A stretch of 64,000 bases of DNA from Sphaerolaimus hirsutus (GCA_964036195.1 OZ038460.1:18169504-18233503), one strand, 5' to 3'. Positions 1-11,800 are shown, numbered from the stretch's first letter. The notes: generated by a model from the sequence alone, not told the origin. Translations and numbers: made by a program.

Positions 1-11
1 CACTTTGACGA

Positions 12-186
12 TGGCGGAATTGCCTCGAATTGTGCAGGGGCAGAATTAATTCGGAAAGGGCGGAAAGCGCAAAGCGTTTGCACAATGTCCGCACTCTTTT
101 TATGCATGGTGGAATTGCCTCGAATTGTGCACGGGCCGAATTAATTCGGAAAGCGCAAAGCGTTTGAACAATGTCCACACTCTTTT
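12..186. repeat. Two-unit tandem repeat, about 90 bp period
   Basis: Unit 1 (12-100) and unit 2 (107-186) both run from GGAATTGCCTCGAATTGTGC through GAATTAATTCGGAAAG and AAAGCGTTTG to a common CACTCTTTT end, with a few substitutions and a 9-base difference in length. Pieces of the same vocabulary (GTGTGCGGTGCGCCA, CGAACTGCACTTG) recur to about 1375. No coding potential is seen. Confidence 0.8.
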
Positions 187-1683
187 GAGTGTGCGGTGCG
201 CCATCTAGGCAAGCAAACATTGGGACACTTTCTAGAGGGTGGAATTCAGTTTAAGTTTACACAAATATGCCACACAGTGAACTTCAATATCTTTAAAACA
301 AGTGGATATTACTAAAAAATTTCTCTATTCATTTTTGAAGACAAAGCCTAGATCTACCTATAAAATTTTTTTCACAAATATATTTGGCAAGATAAGTGAG
401 ATGTGTTTCTCACAACAACCTTCTCTAATGGGTGGAATTGAAAGTCAAGGGCGGAATTGAAAGTGCCCCAATCATTTTGAAACTTGCTGCGTGGAAATGT
501 TATGACACGCAAATCAGCGAAAAGTGTACGAATTCGTCCGGACTCCGTTTGAATGTCCAAAAAATGCCTGAAAAATCCTTTAAAAAATCGTTCGAACTGC
601 ACTTGGAGTTCCGCCTTGGCGGGACTTGAAAACGTTCGAACTGCACTTGAAAATTTTGAGTGTGCGGTGCGCCAATCTCTCCAGTGGAGAGTGCATGACG
701 GCAATAGGAATTGTGACGCAATATTTTAACGATTGGAATAGATCGGGTCACGTATGAAAACTTGGCCCTTATCCCAGTTACCAGTTGCGTATTATACAAA
801 TGAGAGTGAAAACTCAAAGTTGGCTGAAAATCGTTAAAATTTGCTTCGCTTTGCCAATTTCCACCATCATAATCGCTATTTTTGTTTGTATACATGGTTA
901 TATAGCTATTGTGAGCCTATTTTATTCATATTTATAGCGGATTTCGAAGTTTTGGCCGGCTGCCAAGTTCTCTTCTGTTGGAACAGAGCCAATGAATGAA
1001 AAAAATAAAATAAAAACAAAAACTGTAGTTTGAACGGTCAAATTCTTTCGCTTTGAACGAGCAACGTTGAAAATTTAGATAACTTGGGCATGGGACGCAC
1101 GCGGCGAAATGTCCATTTTTCTGTTAATATGATTTTTCTTTTTCAATTTCTAGCGTCCGCGTGGGACACAAGTTTCGTTGTTCGCTCTATTCACGAGCGA
1201 ATTCTAACTCTCCGATTTTGTAGGATGAAATGTCCGCTGACTTTATGCGTATGCATAAAGTATTTTGTTTTTACTCACCCCTCATGTACAGAAAGTACAG
1301 AAAGTAACTTTCTTTTTCTGGTCCAGGCACCAGCTAGAAACACTGGTACCGTTTGAACCCCAGTGTGTGGTGCGCAATTGGCAATAGGCCAAGATTTCTC
1401 ATTGTGTTCAAATGCGCGAAAGGATACAATTAAATTTTACTGTATTTGTATGACGATTTTTCTTATGTCGCTCATAATTCGGTTTTATTCACACTGACAC
1501 GGTATCTCCGATGCACAGTAATATAATAAGTTATTTTTCATTAGAAACCAAGTCATTTGGAAATTCACCCAAGCAGAGCCGTCAGTTTTCAAACAGAAAC
1601 ACAATAGTCATTGCGACCATTTCCCGGTGCATTTGGTACGAGTGTGTTGCAAAATAAAAAGTAAAAAATTTCGAAATTGAACG
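187..1683. other. Upstream non-coding region of the plus-strand gene
   Basis: AT-rich sequence with repeated short motifs (GTGCGGTGCGCCA near 190 and 660, GTGTGGTGCGCAATTGGCAATA near 1366). The open frames here have no codon or homology support. A promoter for the gene starting at 1684 should lie here, but I cannot point to a convincing TATA box or initiator. Confidence 0.5.
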
Positions 1684-1782
1684 ATGGCCGATGACTTGTC
1701 CCTGATTTTCGACAAAGGAAATGTCGTTCCAGTTTATTCCGCTGCGTGCACTTTAATTGCGAAATTGGATACCGGTGAATTC
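1684..1782 (+). CDS. Unrecognised plus-strand gene, exon 1 (start codon)
   Basis: The frame opens with ATG at 1684 and reads 33 codons, beginning MADDLSLIFDKGNVVPVYSA and ending TGEF, before a strong donor GTGAGT at 1783 (phase 0). Joined to 2185-2335, 3045-3186 and 3897-4089 it makes a continuous protein of about 194 aa in which all three splice phases agree (0, 1, 2). That agreement is the main evidence for a real gene. The N-terminal half is acidic and hydrophobic with no signal peptide or membrane segment, so a cytosolic or nuclear protein is likely. I do not recognise the family. The last exon carries a block reminiscent of a cold-shock/OB fold, so a nucleic-acid-binding role is possible but unproven. 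The gene converges on canoe at 8675. Confidence 0.7.
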
Positions 1783-2184
1783 GTGAGTTAATTGTTTTGA
1801 AACATTTTTTAAACCCACATCCCTTTTCGATTAGAAGAAATGATAGGTGGAGGTAAAAATGTAGAAAATTCGAACATTCTTTTGTGTTTATAGGCTGCAT
1901 TTGCAATCGATGAATCAGACCATGGGTTTTTTTGGTCTGTCTGGCGTGATACGATTTATCGAGAACAAAATTATAATCTGACCCATGTAATGTGGCACCA
2001 TTTGCAGCATCGATTATGGGGGGGGGGGGGTTATTTTTCCTTACGCTCACAACAGCGGGGAGTATTTCGAGGGGACTTATTCGGGATATACAGATGTGTA
2101 CTTCTAAAAAACCAAACAAAATTAATTTCACTGTTTTAAAACACACTGTTCCCGGTCATAAAATAACCTTTTAAAAATCCGCAG

Positions 2185-2335
2185 GTATATTTGCCCCAGA
2201 TTTTGATCAAACAATTGGATCTGCGCGCACACGATGAGTTGATTTTGGTGATGAAAAGGCTGCCCTCTGGAATAAAATTTGAAGTGGGGTACATGAAGTG
2301 CACTTTTGAGGCAGTTGATGTGAAAATTCGTGGCG
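2185..2335 (+). CDS. Unrecognised plus-strand gene, exon 2
   Basis: It starts after the acceptor TCCGCAG at 2184, reads VYLPQILIKQLDLRAHDELI and continues to KIRG, then ends one base into a codon at the donor GTAAGT (2336). It contains 50 whole codons, and the alternation of hydrophobic and charged residues looks like beta-strand protein. Phase 0 in and phase 1 out match its neighbours. Confidence 0.7.
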
Positions 2336-2577
2336 GTAAGTTACGGATTTTGATGGATTTTAAAACTGTAAGCTATGTGGCTGGAAAGGAGAACCGACCA
2401 AACTGTATGCTATGAAAACAGATTGAAAATTCTGACTAAAAAATCCCCGTCAGATATCCCCCCCCCCCAAAAAAAAAGTCGGGGAAATGATAACTCCCCA
2501 GGGACTTATCAAAGATACACGGTACTAAACGTTACCTATACTCAACTATTCCATTCGCAGAGCCATCTCGAAGCAGA

Positions 2578-3016
2578 TCAGGTGCCACTCCCAGACCCTG
2601 TAAAATGCCCTATAGAACGTCAAGTGTCAAAAGTCATGGAAAGAAGTTTGCCATTTTCCAGGGCATTTGCCATGCTTTTTGACACTTTGCATACCCGGCG
2701 GACCGCAAAGTATGCGTTCAAAAATTACTTATGTCTTCATCGATAACGCGCGAGCTGGATACTTTCACTTTCACAACAAATGTAGAATATTTCAGAAAGA
2801 AAAAGTTTTTGTACTAAAACGTTGTTTTTTGTTTTTCCAGAGTAGTTTTACTAATGATAACGTCATGGTCTGGTTCCTTCAGGAACCGCATCGGATGCGG
2901 TCTGACGAGTATATGACATTTTACATTGTCTAGGGCATTTTACATGACTTTTGACACTTTGCATGACATTTGACATTTTACAGGGCATTTTACAGGGTCT
3001 GGGACTGTCACCTGGC
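2578..3016. mobile_element. Family A fold-back element interrupted by a family E element
   Basis: The left arm (2578-2691) has GGTGCCACTCCCAGACCCTG and the palindromic centre CCATTTTCCAGGGCAT. The right part (2914-3016) has CATGACATTTGACATTTTAC and CAGGGTCTGGGACTG. The two are separated by 2692-2913, which begins TACCCGGCGGACCGCA and ends TGCGGTCTGACGAGTA, the inverted termini of family E. It lies in the intron between exons 2 and 3 of the plus-strand gene. Confidence 0.65.
2692..2913. mobile_element. Family E element (TA-flanked) nested in family A
   Basis: Its inverted ends, TACCCGGCGGACCGCA and TGCGGTCTGACGAGTA, match the better copies at 40329 and 58867 (TACTCGGCGGACAG). TA dinucleotides at both ends would fit a Tc1/mariner-type insertion. 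Its position inside family A shows that it inserted later. Confidence 0.55.
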
Positions 3017-3044
3017 GGCGTCCCATCACCCATCAAACGTCCAG

Positions 3045-3186
3045 ATTCAAGAGCCATCAGAAATTATCGCCAAGCAAATCACAATGCGAACAATAGCGCG
3101 CGGCCGTATAATGTGGAAGAAAGGTTACCTTTGAGTCGAAAATTGGTCGATAATTTGGAGCAAATCCGTGGCAGTGGTAGAATTGT
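3045..3186 (+). CDS. Unrecognised plus-strand gene, exon 3
   Basis: The acceptor ACGTCCAG precedes 3045. With the G carried from exon 2, the exon reads DSRAIRNYRQANHNANNSAR, then a basic leucine-rich stretch ending in LEQIRGSGRIV. It closes two bases into a codon at GTGAGT (3187). The asparagine- and arginine-rich first half looks like a flexible linker. Phases agree with exons 2 and 4. Confidence 0.7.
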
Positions 3187-3236
3187 GTGAGTTTAAGCCT
3201 AAAGCTGTAAAGGGTTTTGTTATTTCTGTAGGTTTG

Positions 3237-3262
3237 GACCCCCGCGTGGGTTGAGATAGATG
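3237..3262. repeat. Short palindrome ACCCCCGCGTGGGTT with AGATAGAT tail
   Basis: One of three short G/C palindromes with a related tail; the others are at 4224-4250 and 50081-50110. It sits just 3' of exon 3. Confidence 0.45.
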
Positions 3263-3397
3263 AGTAAACCCCCCGGTTTGGACCCCCCCCCCTCAAAAAA
3301 GCTGCCAGTTATCAACCTAAAGGCTTAATTTATTTTAGTGATTGATCTTCTGTTTCCGCATTATACGCCTTTGAAGAGCCTGAATATTGGGGGCAGG

Positions 3398-3605
3398 CCT
3401 GATACGCACATCTGCCCGTTACGCACATTTGCCCGGTTTTTTCACTTGACACGTTTTCAAGTGATTTTCAGATATGAGTAAAGTGAAAAAAGTTGCGCAA
3501 TGACATTAGTGAACTTTTTTCACTTCACTCATATCTGAAAATCTGTTGAAAATGTGTCAAGTGAAAAAAAACAGTGAAAAATAGCCATTTTTCACTGTTT
3601 TTAAC
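3398..3605. repeat. Fold-back repeat
   Basis: Arms around CACTTGACACGTTTTCAAGT and GTGAAAAAAGTT pair with the inverted sequence on the other side of about 3505 (AACTTTTTTCACTTCACTCA, AATGTGTCAAGTGAAAA). It is preceded by two direct copies of ACGCACATYTGCCCG (3399-3433). Probably a MITE remnant in intron 3 of the plus-strand gene. Confidence 0.6.
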
Positions 3606-3896
3606 TTGACCCTAAATTGTCCCTAAAAATGTCTGCTATGTGCAAGAATTAATGATTTTGAAAGTGGAAGTGGGCAAAACGTCACAAAAGTAAGTCTTTT
3701 CGCAAGATACCTAGTGAAGCGAATAAGTACTGAAAATTTCAGGTTTTTAAACTGCATCGATGCTTGTTTTTTTATAAACTAATTTAAAGAAACCCCGGCC
3801 ATCCCCAAACCAAATTCTAGATAAACACATGTAACACAAAATGCCCTCAATTTTTCATTCCAAACTTTTCAAAATTCACTCTTTCACTATTCCCAG

Positions 3897-4089
3897 ATAC
3901 GCCGGTTCATTCGCGTGCGTTCTCCACGCGAAATTGTCTGGGCGGGAGCAAAAAGGCACCGTGTTTTTGCACACGGAATTCTGGCCGAGCAGCGACAAGC
4001 CGAAAACGGGAGATACGTGCGATTTTGTCGCCGTGTCACATCGCAGGGTTCGTGTAGGCTTTTTGAAGGTTTTTGATGCAGTTTGTTGA
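3897..4089 (+). CDS. Unrecognised plus-strand gene, exon 4 (possible end)
   Basis: It starts after ATTCCCAG and completes a GTA codon with the two bases from exon 3. It reads YAGSFACVLHAKLSGREQKG, then TVFLHTEFWP, then PKTGDTCDFVAVSHRR, and runs in frame to a TGA at 4087-4089. The spacing of a VFLH block followed about 15 residues later by a GD-x-x-x-F strand is like cold-shock/OB-fold domains (CSDE1, CARHSP1), although the classical aromatic RNP1 motif is not evident. A GT after AGG (4048) could be a donor, so the true C-terminus may lie in an unseen exon. Confidence 0.6.
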
Positions 4090-4223
4090 TGGATTACCCG
4101 GGGTGGGGTTCGGACGGGATTGAGTTTTCGGAATCGGGATTGGGATTTTTGGACCGGTTTTGGGGTTGGCATTTGGACTTTTCGTGATCGGGATGAGGAT
4201 TCACACGGGTTTTGTAGATTTTA

Positions 4224-4250
4224 ACCCCCGCGGGGGTTCATATAGATCAC
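4224..4250. repeat. Short palindrome AACCCCCGCGGGGGTT with ATATAGAT tail
   Basis: A perfect 16-bp inverted repeat followed by CATATAGATCA, close to the palindromes at 3237 and 50081. A nearby inverted pair, CAGTTGACATCCGGATGTCA (4259-4282), may be part of the same element. Confidence 0.5.
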
Positions 4251-4759
4251 CTTCGGCCCAGTTGACATCCGGATGTCAACTGGGCGAACGGTTTTTCATA
4301 AATTTTTTAGTTTATGGGATGCAAACCCATGTTCGAATGCAAATCCTTCAAATGCACTATTCGAGGCTTGTGGTGATGGATGATGATTAAAGTGGATGGA
4401 TAATTATTTCGCCAAAATTTTCAAGAAATCGCCACAAAATAGTCAGCGGTAGTAGTCCAAATTTTTGCCTAGGGATAGTTTTTGGACTAATCCCCTCCCC
4501 CATCCCGCCGCAGTTGGATACCCCTGAGACTATAAAAGTACCACCCCTTCACAGATTCTGACTCGGGGAAGCACCGATTTCGAAGTGATCCAAGTAACAT
4601 CGGTGCCGAGTGAATGCCCGGAAATTGGCAGGGAGCCAAGCGGCCGGCGTAAATCAAAGTCGGCGTCCAGCACTTGCAGCAGCTGTAAGGATGTTCCCAT
4701 GTGATTTATTCGTTTGGATTGGGTTTGTTGGTAGCCCCAATATTTGTCAAAATTTATTT

Positions 4760-4990
4760 CTGGGGCCAGTTCCGCAAAATAAGAAGTGATAATTAACATG
4801 GCAAAGGCGAAGTAAAAGCGCAAAAGCCACGTGAAATGGCAAATGAAATGGCGAAAGCGAAGAGAAATGACTTTTTATTTTTTTACTTCGCTTTTGCCAA
4901 TTCACTTGCCGTTTCACTTCGCCCTCGCGATTTTATTTCGCTTTTGCCATTTCACTTCTCACTTCTCATTTTGCGGAACTGGCACATGGG
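4760..4990. mobile_element. Family G fold-back element
   Basis: The ends CTGGGGCCAGTTCCGCAAAA and TTTTGCGGAACTGGCACATG are inverted repeats. The interior is built from AAGTGAAATGGCAAAAGCGAA-like units facing each other. A second copy is at 38343-38557. The long open frames across it are artefacts of the repeat. Confidence 0.7.
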
Positions 4991-5770
4991 GACTTCCGTT
5001 CCAAAAGTTCACAAGCGCCAAATCCAGAAAAATCGAGTTAAGCGTGGATTTGACCTCCACGTATAGTTTTTCACATTTTAGAAAAAAAATCAGCATTATA
5101 GTCCATTTCGTTCCTGAGATACAGTGGTACCGATTTTTAGAAAAATCACAATTTTCATATCTAAAGTTCACATATCCATCTCAAATCCCCTATGAAAAAC
5201 AGAAGTTTCACGTCGAAAGTTCACATATCCATCCCAGACCACAGGAGTTTCATTTCATAAGTTCACAAGTCCAAAAAATAGTTTCATTTCCAAAAGTGCA
5301 CGCGTGCTCCGGATCGCTCGCGAAGAGCCGGCTGGAATTCCCATACAAAATAAAGTTTCATTTCCAAAAGTTCATACGTGAATTTCCAAAAATATTTTGC
5401 TCTATAAATCGAGTACGGGTATAAATATAGATCTGAAAATTTAGGTTTGGGTACTTTTCGAATAGGGCTTTTCAGTGGTGTAATTGGTTTTGCCCCGCGA
5501 TGCACCGTTAGGAAGTTATTCACGTTTCAAAGTTCAAATTTTCAAATTTACTCCTTATTTTGGGTGGTTTACAAAATATGACATAACTCCCAAAATATTT
5601 GCCATCCGACAAAATTTAGAGACACAAAAATTGTAGACAAATGTCCGAGATATCTGAAAAGTGCAGGGCAAGCTTTGTCGCCCAAACATGGCGCTGCCGG
5701 GCCAGCGCCAAACTTTAAAATAAGATTTTGAAAAATCGGAAAATCTGGATATGTGAACTTTTAGAATGAA
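4991..5770. repeat. Block of interspersed TTCCAAAAGTTCACA units
   Basis: At least eight copies of a TTCMAAAAGTTCACAWR-like unit occur at irregular spacing (for example near 5000, 5215, 5260, 5290 and 5362), and the block ends near 5765 with the inverted form TGTGAACTTTTAGAA. A related block is at 9565-9840. Confidence 0.6.
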
Positions 5771-6028
5771 AGTCCCCACATGGTCTTTTTTCGGGGAGGG
5801 GTTTTTCTGCGTACACATTGCCGCACCACACACTGGAATATGGCAATATGAATTCAAACGTTTTTTGTTACGCACGTGCATAACTCAAGTCGATTTTAAA
5901 AATTTTAGTCAGGACAAGACTGAAAAACTGCGAAATTTCGTGCGGTTAGGGTCGTATTTAATTACGCAAAAATTGCGTTACATATACCGTATTAGCTTTA
6001 ATTATCCTGCGTGAATTAAGCCCCTCGA

Positions 6029-6229
6029 AATACCCGGGGCAGTCCCAAGCCCTGTAAAGTGTAAAGTAAAATGTCAAATGTAAAGTCAAATGCAAAGTCA
6101 AGTGTCAATCAAAACAAAAAAGAAAAGATTTTATTACTGAACTTTGCATGACAATTGACACTTTACTTTACATTTAACTTTACATTTGACACTTTACTTT
6201 ACCCTTTACAGGGCTTGGGATTGGCACAT
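6029..6229. mobile_element. Family A fold-back element
   Basis: Inverted ends GGGGCAGTCCCAAGCCCTGT and ACAGGGCTTGGGATTGGCAC enclose AAATGTAAAGTCAAATG units and their inverse. Non-coding. Confidence 0.7.
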
Positions 6230-6714
6230 GGTCTGAGCGAGCTGAGGAAAGAAATTCGAAAAAAGGTTTTTCTAGGTAATACGGTAATTAATTGTAATGG
6301 CAAAACGTAGGTGTTTACAGCGTGGCATTCATTCTACATTCGCAGTGACGTGACGCGTGTAAAAAAAAATTTGGTTTGAAAAAATCTGAGTTGATATTTT
6401 TCAGGTTGAACATCGAATATTTAAAAAAAAATTTAAATTTCAAATGACCTGTATAGAAACGATAAATTGTTCCGGCTCTGTATTCTAAGGACCGCACACT
6501 TTACAGAAAATCTATACTAATAAAGAACCAATTTACATGGCTTCCATTTTCAGAAAATGTCTATTGTTTATCCTATTACTTGATTCGTCAAAATATGTTT
6601 TAAATTTTTTTTGTAAAGCATGAGGTCCGATCAGTATACTTTTCCGTCCATAGACCTACCGTCTCGTTTGCTCACGTTTTTATAGCTTTATTTTCCATCC
6701 TGGAAATGTGTCGT

Positions 6715-6990
6715 GGGTTATTATACTCGGCGGACATGATACTCTGCCCTCGCACTTATTTATGTCTCACGTTGGAAGCGTGCCAATGATGATGAAGCAT
6801 CTGTTTTTTGTATAAAAAATGAAAAAGTCATTGTATTGAATAAGTTGACGTATATTGTTATAACACAGATCACTTTTTCAACTTTTTATGAAAATCGCAT
6901 GGATAAAAAATAGTTGGCGCGCTTCCAGCGGGAACCACGTGTGCAGGTAGTAAAGTGACTGGAGTATACCTAAATTCTTTTGACGAATCC
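6715..6990. mobile_element. Family E-related fragment
   Basis: It begins TATACTCGGCGGACATGATA and contains CTCACGTTGGAAGCGTGCC, itself a short inverted repeat. The same block recurs at 27640-27680 and, split by a hAT element, at 60052-60600. Confidence 0.5.
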
Positions 6991-8439
6991 CGTTTATAAT
7001 GCATCATTTAAACGGCCACGACAAAAATTTTTGGGCTTTTTTAAAATTTTGTCATGTAAATTGAAGATTTGTTGTGTCGGGGCCTTTGATCTCGATCACC
7101 TCTGTTGCCCAGGACAAGATTCGAGTTTTTTTTGTCGTTTGTCAATTTTTTGTTTCCGTTTTTTTTTTGCAGTTGAGCTCATAAGTAAAAATAGCATCAG
7201 ATTCATTGTAAACGTTGGAACTGTGACAAATTTTTCGCTAGATGCAGCCCCCAAGGCACCGCCAGCGATCCATGCATTTTTCGCTGCGAAAATTTCTCGA
7301 AAAAAAAAACATGCAAAAATCATCTTTTAAAAAATTCTTCCAAATTTGGGGGACTACCGGTGGCCTAAAGATGATCAAAGTTACAAAATTTGAAACAAAA
7401 AGACTCCTAGAAATACAATAAAATTCATGGAAAATACATACTCATCAGTCATATCATATGCACCAAATTTTGCGGACAAAAATCTTGCTACGGGTATGAA
7501 TCTTCGGGAAAATAATACATGAATTGGGAAAAACTAAATAATATTTAAACTATAAAATACGGTAATGGACAGTCAGTGTTATCAATGTGTGTAATAAGGA
7601 GCTTACACTGGGAAAAAATCACATCAGGGCTGAAATCCATTTGACCAGACATGTTTTTGTCGGGCAACCCGACTCATTGTATCAGAAATTATACTACCAT
7701 TTACACAAGTTTTGTCGGGCCTCCCGAAATAACGGGCAAATTGAATTTCGTCCCAGGCATCAGACATACTTATCAAGGGCTTCAAATCTGATGACATTAT
7801 TTTGTATTTGTATATTGGTTTATGTTTGATGCCTAAATCCAATTATGTTGAAAAAATCTTGTGCGCAGTGCAATAAAAACGCAATGGCAATGGAAGTATA
7901 TAAATATTTCGAACTAATATTATATGTAAAATTCACAAATGTGGACGCTATTATCACGAGTGCAACAAAACGAGAGAAAAAACTAATGAAAAAAACGGAA
8001 ATTCCTTTAAAGTGACGAGCATTTTTCACAATCCTGCAGCATAAAAAGTGGGAGGGCCACGGAATACCATCGTTTTTTTATACAAAATTGGGTTGGGTCA
8101 CTATTTTCTAATCAAAACTCAATCGAGTAAAGTTGAAAAAAGTAGATATTTCACGCGAAAAAATCTTTCAAAAATACAACACCAGTGTTGCAGGGCTTTT
8201 GGTGGGCGAGAACATTTACACACTGATCTTTTGGCGTTAAAAACATAGACAAAATCCATTAATGGCATCTGAGCAGAGATATAAATCAGGTACCAATTCT
8301 GCACCATGTCAAGTGTCAAATTAAGGACAACGATAAGTAAGTACCCTCAATTCCTTTGTTAAGTGACAAGCAAAGTTTCAAATATCATGCGAAAATCCTC
8401 TGGGAGCTTGAAAACTGACAGTCACTTAAAACCGCACAC

Positions 8440-8535
8440 GCACTAGTTTACGGCACCGAAACTTCGGGAACTGATAAATCAGTTTTTTACGCATTCGAGT
8501 TTACCGAAATGCCCGTCAACAGTAGTTGACGGAGA
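8440..8535. mobile_element. Family B fold-back element, half copy
   Basis: CACTAGTTTACGGCACCGAA, then CTGATAAATCAG, CGAGTTTACC and CCGTCAACAGTAGTTGACGG correspond to the left arm and centre of the better family B copies (24775, 60866). The right arm is missing. Confidence 0.55.
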
Positions 8536-8674
8536 ATGATAATTGTTTTTCTACACGTTTTCTGGTTTCGAAATATTCGCCACTTTATGGTGTGTGGCCA
8601 CAACGCATTTGAAACTTGACACTTTACACACCGCGAACTAAGTGGCACTTTTCACCGCGCAACTTTACATCACT

Positions 8675-8812
8675 TTATATCGCGCTGCCCTGGTGCTGCT
8701 CAATGTCCCTCTGCGCGCTGGACACTTTCGTCCGGTCTTTTGGCGCGTTTTCGCCCAACTGCGCGGCGAAAAGTCGCATCTTGTCTCTGAACGGCAAGTT
8801 GGCGCCGTCGAG
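8675..8812 (-). CDS. Afadin/canoe exon 18 (C-terminus and stop)
   Basis: After a 13-C tract and GCAG, the exon reads LDGANLPFRDKMRLFAAQLG, then ENAPKDRTKVSSAQRDIEQ and GSAI, with TAA at 8677-8675. This block is the conserved tail of canoe/afadin. From memory of the family, it is closer to the arthropod pattern (KMKMFA, followed by KISRAQRDID) than to the vertebrate one. Phase 0. I found no clear AATAAA within 600 bases downstream. Confidence 0.92.
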   Translation of the reverse strand, partial: LDGANLPFRDKMRLFAAQLGENAPKDRTKVSSAQRDIEQHQGSAI

Positions 8813-11800
8813 CTGCGGGGGGGGGGGGGATTTTTTTATTTCAAAAATTTCGTCGTCAATTTAAAATGAATTTTAAATGAAAGTAGCTTGAGAAAAATTT
8901 CACGAGACTAGCTACAGAATCTTTAACATTTTACAGGGTTCGGGAGTGGCTTCTGCTCATGTCTTGCGTCAAAAGTAATTTGCTTTTTTGCAGACCACTA
9001 AGTTTCTTTATTTTTGTGAACGTATGACATTTTTCATGACGAGATTCTGTAAATTTTCGCAATAAGCTACCGTAAACTCTGCCGAATCCGGGAAAAACCT
9101 TAAGCTGTAAAATGTGATGCCAAAAGTAAAATATAATGCAAAGTGTAAAAAGTCCTGTAAAATGTGACGCAAAATTGCCAAACGCCCAGTAGAATTTTTT
9201 TGACATTTTACATGACATTGAACACTCAGCATGTAATTTCTTACCCACACTGACATTTTACAGGGGTGCCAAACCAGCACTCGATCCAAACAACCCCATT
9301 CCCACCCAAAACCGACCGAATTTCCAGCCCTCTCTTTCTGATTCAACTGCTGTTCCAATCTGCGCTGCCGGGGGTCCCTGTAAACTTCCTGACCCCCCAA
9401 CACTTGCGTTCTGGTCGGTCGAGCGTCGTACACGTATGTCGGTTGGGGGGACACCTGTGTAATGGGGGGGGGGGGGTTTGTTGGATCACTAAGGATGGAA
9501 GAGACTGTTGTTGCTATTCACTGTTGACTGTTGCTATTCAGATTATTCGGATGTGCAGTTGAAGAGTACTGTTCTAAAAGTGCATAAACGACAAATCCAA
9601 AAAAAAATCGAGTAAAGTGTGTATTTGACATATTAGTTGACCTATCCTATAAAAAATTGGCTTTATAAATAGTCCATAACGTTCCATTTCCGAATTTTCA
9701 CACCGAAATTGCACAAGTGCACCATGAAAGACGGGCCTTCCACATCGGAAGTGCATAAGTATATCTCAGACCACTAGAAATTTATATTTCGACAGTGCAC
9801 AAGGCTAAAAATACTGTCATTTCCAAAAGTTCACCATTCGTCAACCAAACCACACAAACCTCACCACACTAAAAAAGATCGTTAAAAAAATCACCTGCGC
9901 AGCGGCATACATCTGTTGCTGCTGCTGCGGCGGGGGCGGCGGAAAATCGCCAGAATTCTGCATCTGATGCCCGCCGCCCGACCCCCCGTCCGTGCTGCCG
10001 TCCGAACCGAAATGCACATTTTTACGTTTCGGTGGCGGGGGAGGGGGTGCTTTTTTGGACGTTGAAACGTTCGTCGACGTGCTGGTGGACGTTGCGGGGG
10101 CCAGGGTCATTTCCGGTCTGGAAAGTGGGAGGGGTTTGGGGAAGTGAGAGGGTAACAAGTTTTACATGTACAGAAGAGTTTTGTACATAAAATTTGGATA
10201 CGACAATAAGATTTGGATACACAATTGACACTAAGGGACTGCCCCTGGTGCTTGTACAGTCAGGAGTCAAGAGTAAAATACTTGTCAACTTGCGGGACTG
10301 GCCCCAGGACTGGTGCCGGTCCCAAAGTCAAGTGTCAAATGTAAAAATGTCATACAAATTTGTCAAGTGTCACATGTATGTAAAAATATCATACAAATTT
10401 GTAAATTGTGTCAACATTTCAGTAATAAAATATTTGCTCTGATTATCACTTTACATGACACTTGACACTTCACTTCACACTTTACAGGGTGCAGGAACTA
10501 AACACCCACCAAACCCCCCCCCCCCACTAACCCCTCATCCTCCACAGCCAATCTAGACGCGTTCTGTTCAATCTCATTTATACTATCGAATGGTCTCTGG
10601 TGCTGGGGGCTGGATCGATTTCTTGGCGCGCCAATAGAAACTGTGGTCGGCAATTGGTGCTGGCGCATGTTTTGGTGCCTTTCTTGGGCTTCCCGCGCCA
10701 GTTGCGCCTGGGGGTTGGTTTTGATGGATTTTATGGGGGGGTTTTGGTGTTGATTGGTGTTCCAAAAATGAGTGTTTTTAATAGAAAATATGATTAAATA
10801 TAAATTAGATTAAACAAATTTGAAACTTTTTTTTCAAGGAAATATACACCATGTTTTACATTTGAGTGGTTTTCTGGAGTTATATTTGATGATATTTTCC
10901 GAAAATCGCTCATTTTTGTAATTGTATTTGTGATGTGGATTTTAGGTGGGTGCACTGCACTGTTTTGGAGGTAAGTGTTTTTTAGAGATGGTAAAGCGAT
11001 TTGTTTTTGTTGGGGTTCGGACAGTATATGTCCAAATCGACAATGAATGCAGAATTTCAGAGGAAAAAGATTGTCCGAACCCTAAAAACAAATATTCGAA
11101 ATATAAATAGATAAGCAGATATCTAATTTTAGATAGTATGTAGAGAAAAACCCGCAATAAAAATTCAGGCAGCGCCCCAGCAGAAAATGCGAGTGGGAAA
11201 AACAGTTAAACTGTTCGGACAGGACACTTTACTAAAAATGTTACCATATTTTCTCGAATAAAGTCACATCACAAAAATGCCCGAAATCCACGCATAGTGG
11301 AAGCTATGTAAAGTGACGACGAAAACTTTTTGGCTGTTCTAATCAGATGAAATATGGTAAATTTCATTGTAAAGCGTGCGGTCCGCGGTCTAGGTAAATA
11401 TAAATAAAAAACGACATTGAATATTCTATCGAAATATTATGGGAAGAAGTAAAAATGCCCACCAAGCAAACAAGTTAGCTTTTTTAGGTTGGGGTTAGGT
11501 AGATTTTGGACATCTGTATTTTTTGATAGGGGGACAGCTGGATGGATTTGGGTGAATACATGATTTAAACAAATTGGGTTCAGAAAAAAGGCGTTTTGAT
11601 AATTATTTTTAATTTGAATTAAACGATCACTTTTAAACAATAAAGTGCTGTTTTGCAGGTACTTTTACCAGTGTTTGCTGACATAGTGTCGTTTTTGAAT
11701 AATATTTTCCGAAAAAAGCTTTTCTTCACCAGTACTAAATACTAAATAGGTAGATGAAAAATGAGGGGGCTATAGGGGGGTAATCAACAGAGGGGGGGGG

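Larger units (their letters stand above)
4090..8674. other. Intergenic region between two converging genes
   Basis: No supported gene. It holds a short palindrome (4224-4250), a family G fold-back (4760-4990), a block of TTCCAAAAGTTCACA repeats (4991-5765), a family A element (6029-6229), family E fragments (6480-6990) and a half of family B (8440-8535). Between these it is simple AT-rich sequence. The 3' ends of both flanking transcripts should lie here; an ATTAAA at 4386-4391 is a weak candidate signal for the plus gene. Confidence 0.6.

Noticed and set aside
4831-5424. 197-residue plus-strand frame
   Set aside because: It crosses a fold-back element and a block of interspersed repeats. 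Composition is phenylalanine- and serine-rich as expected from AT-rich repeats, with no homology.
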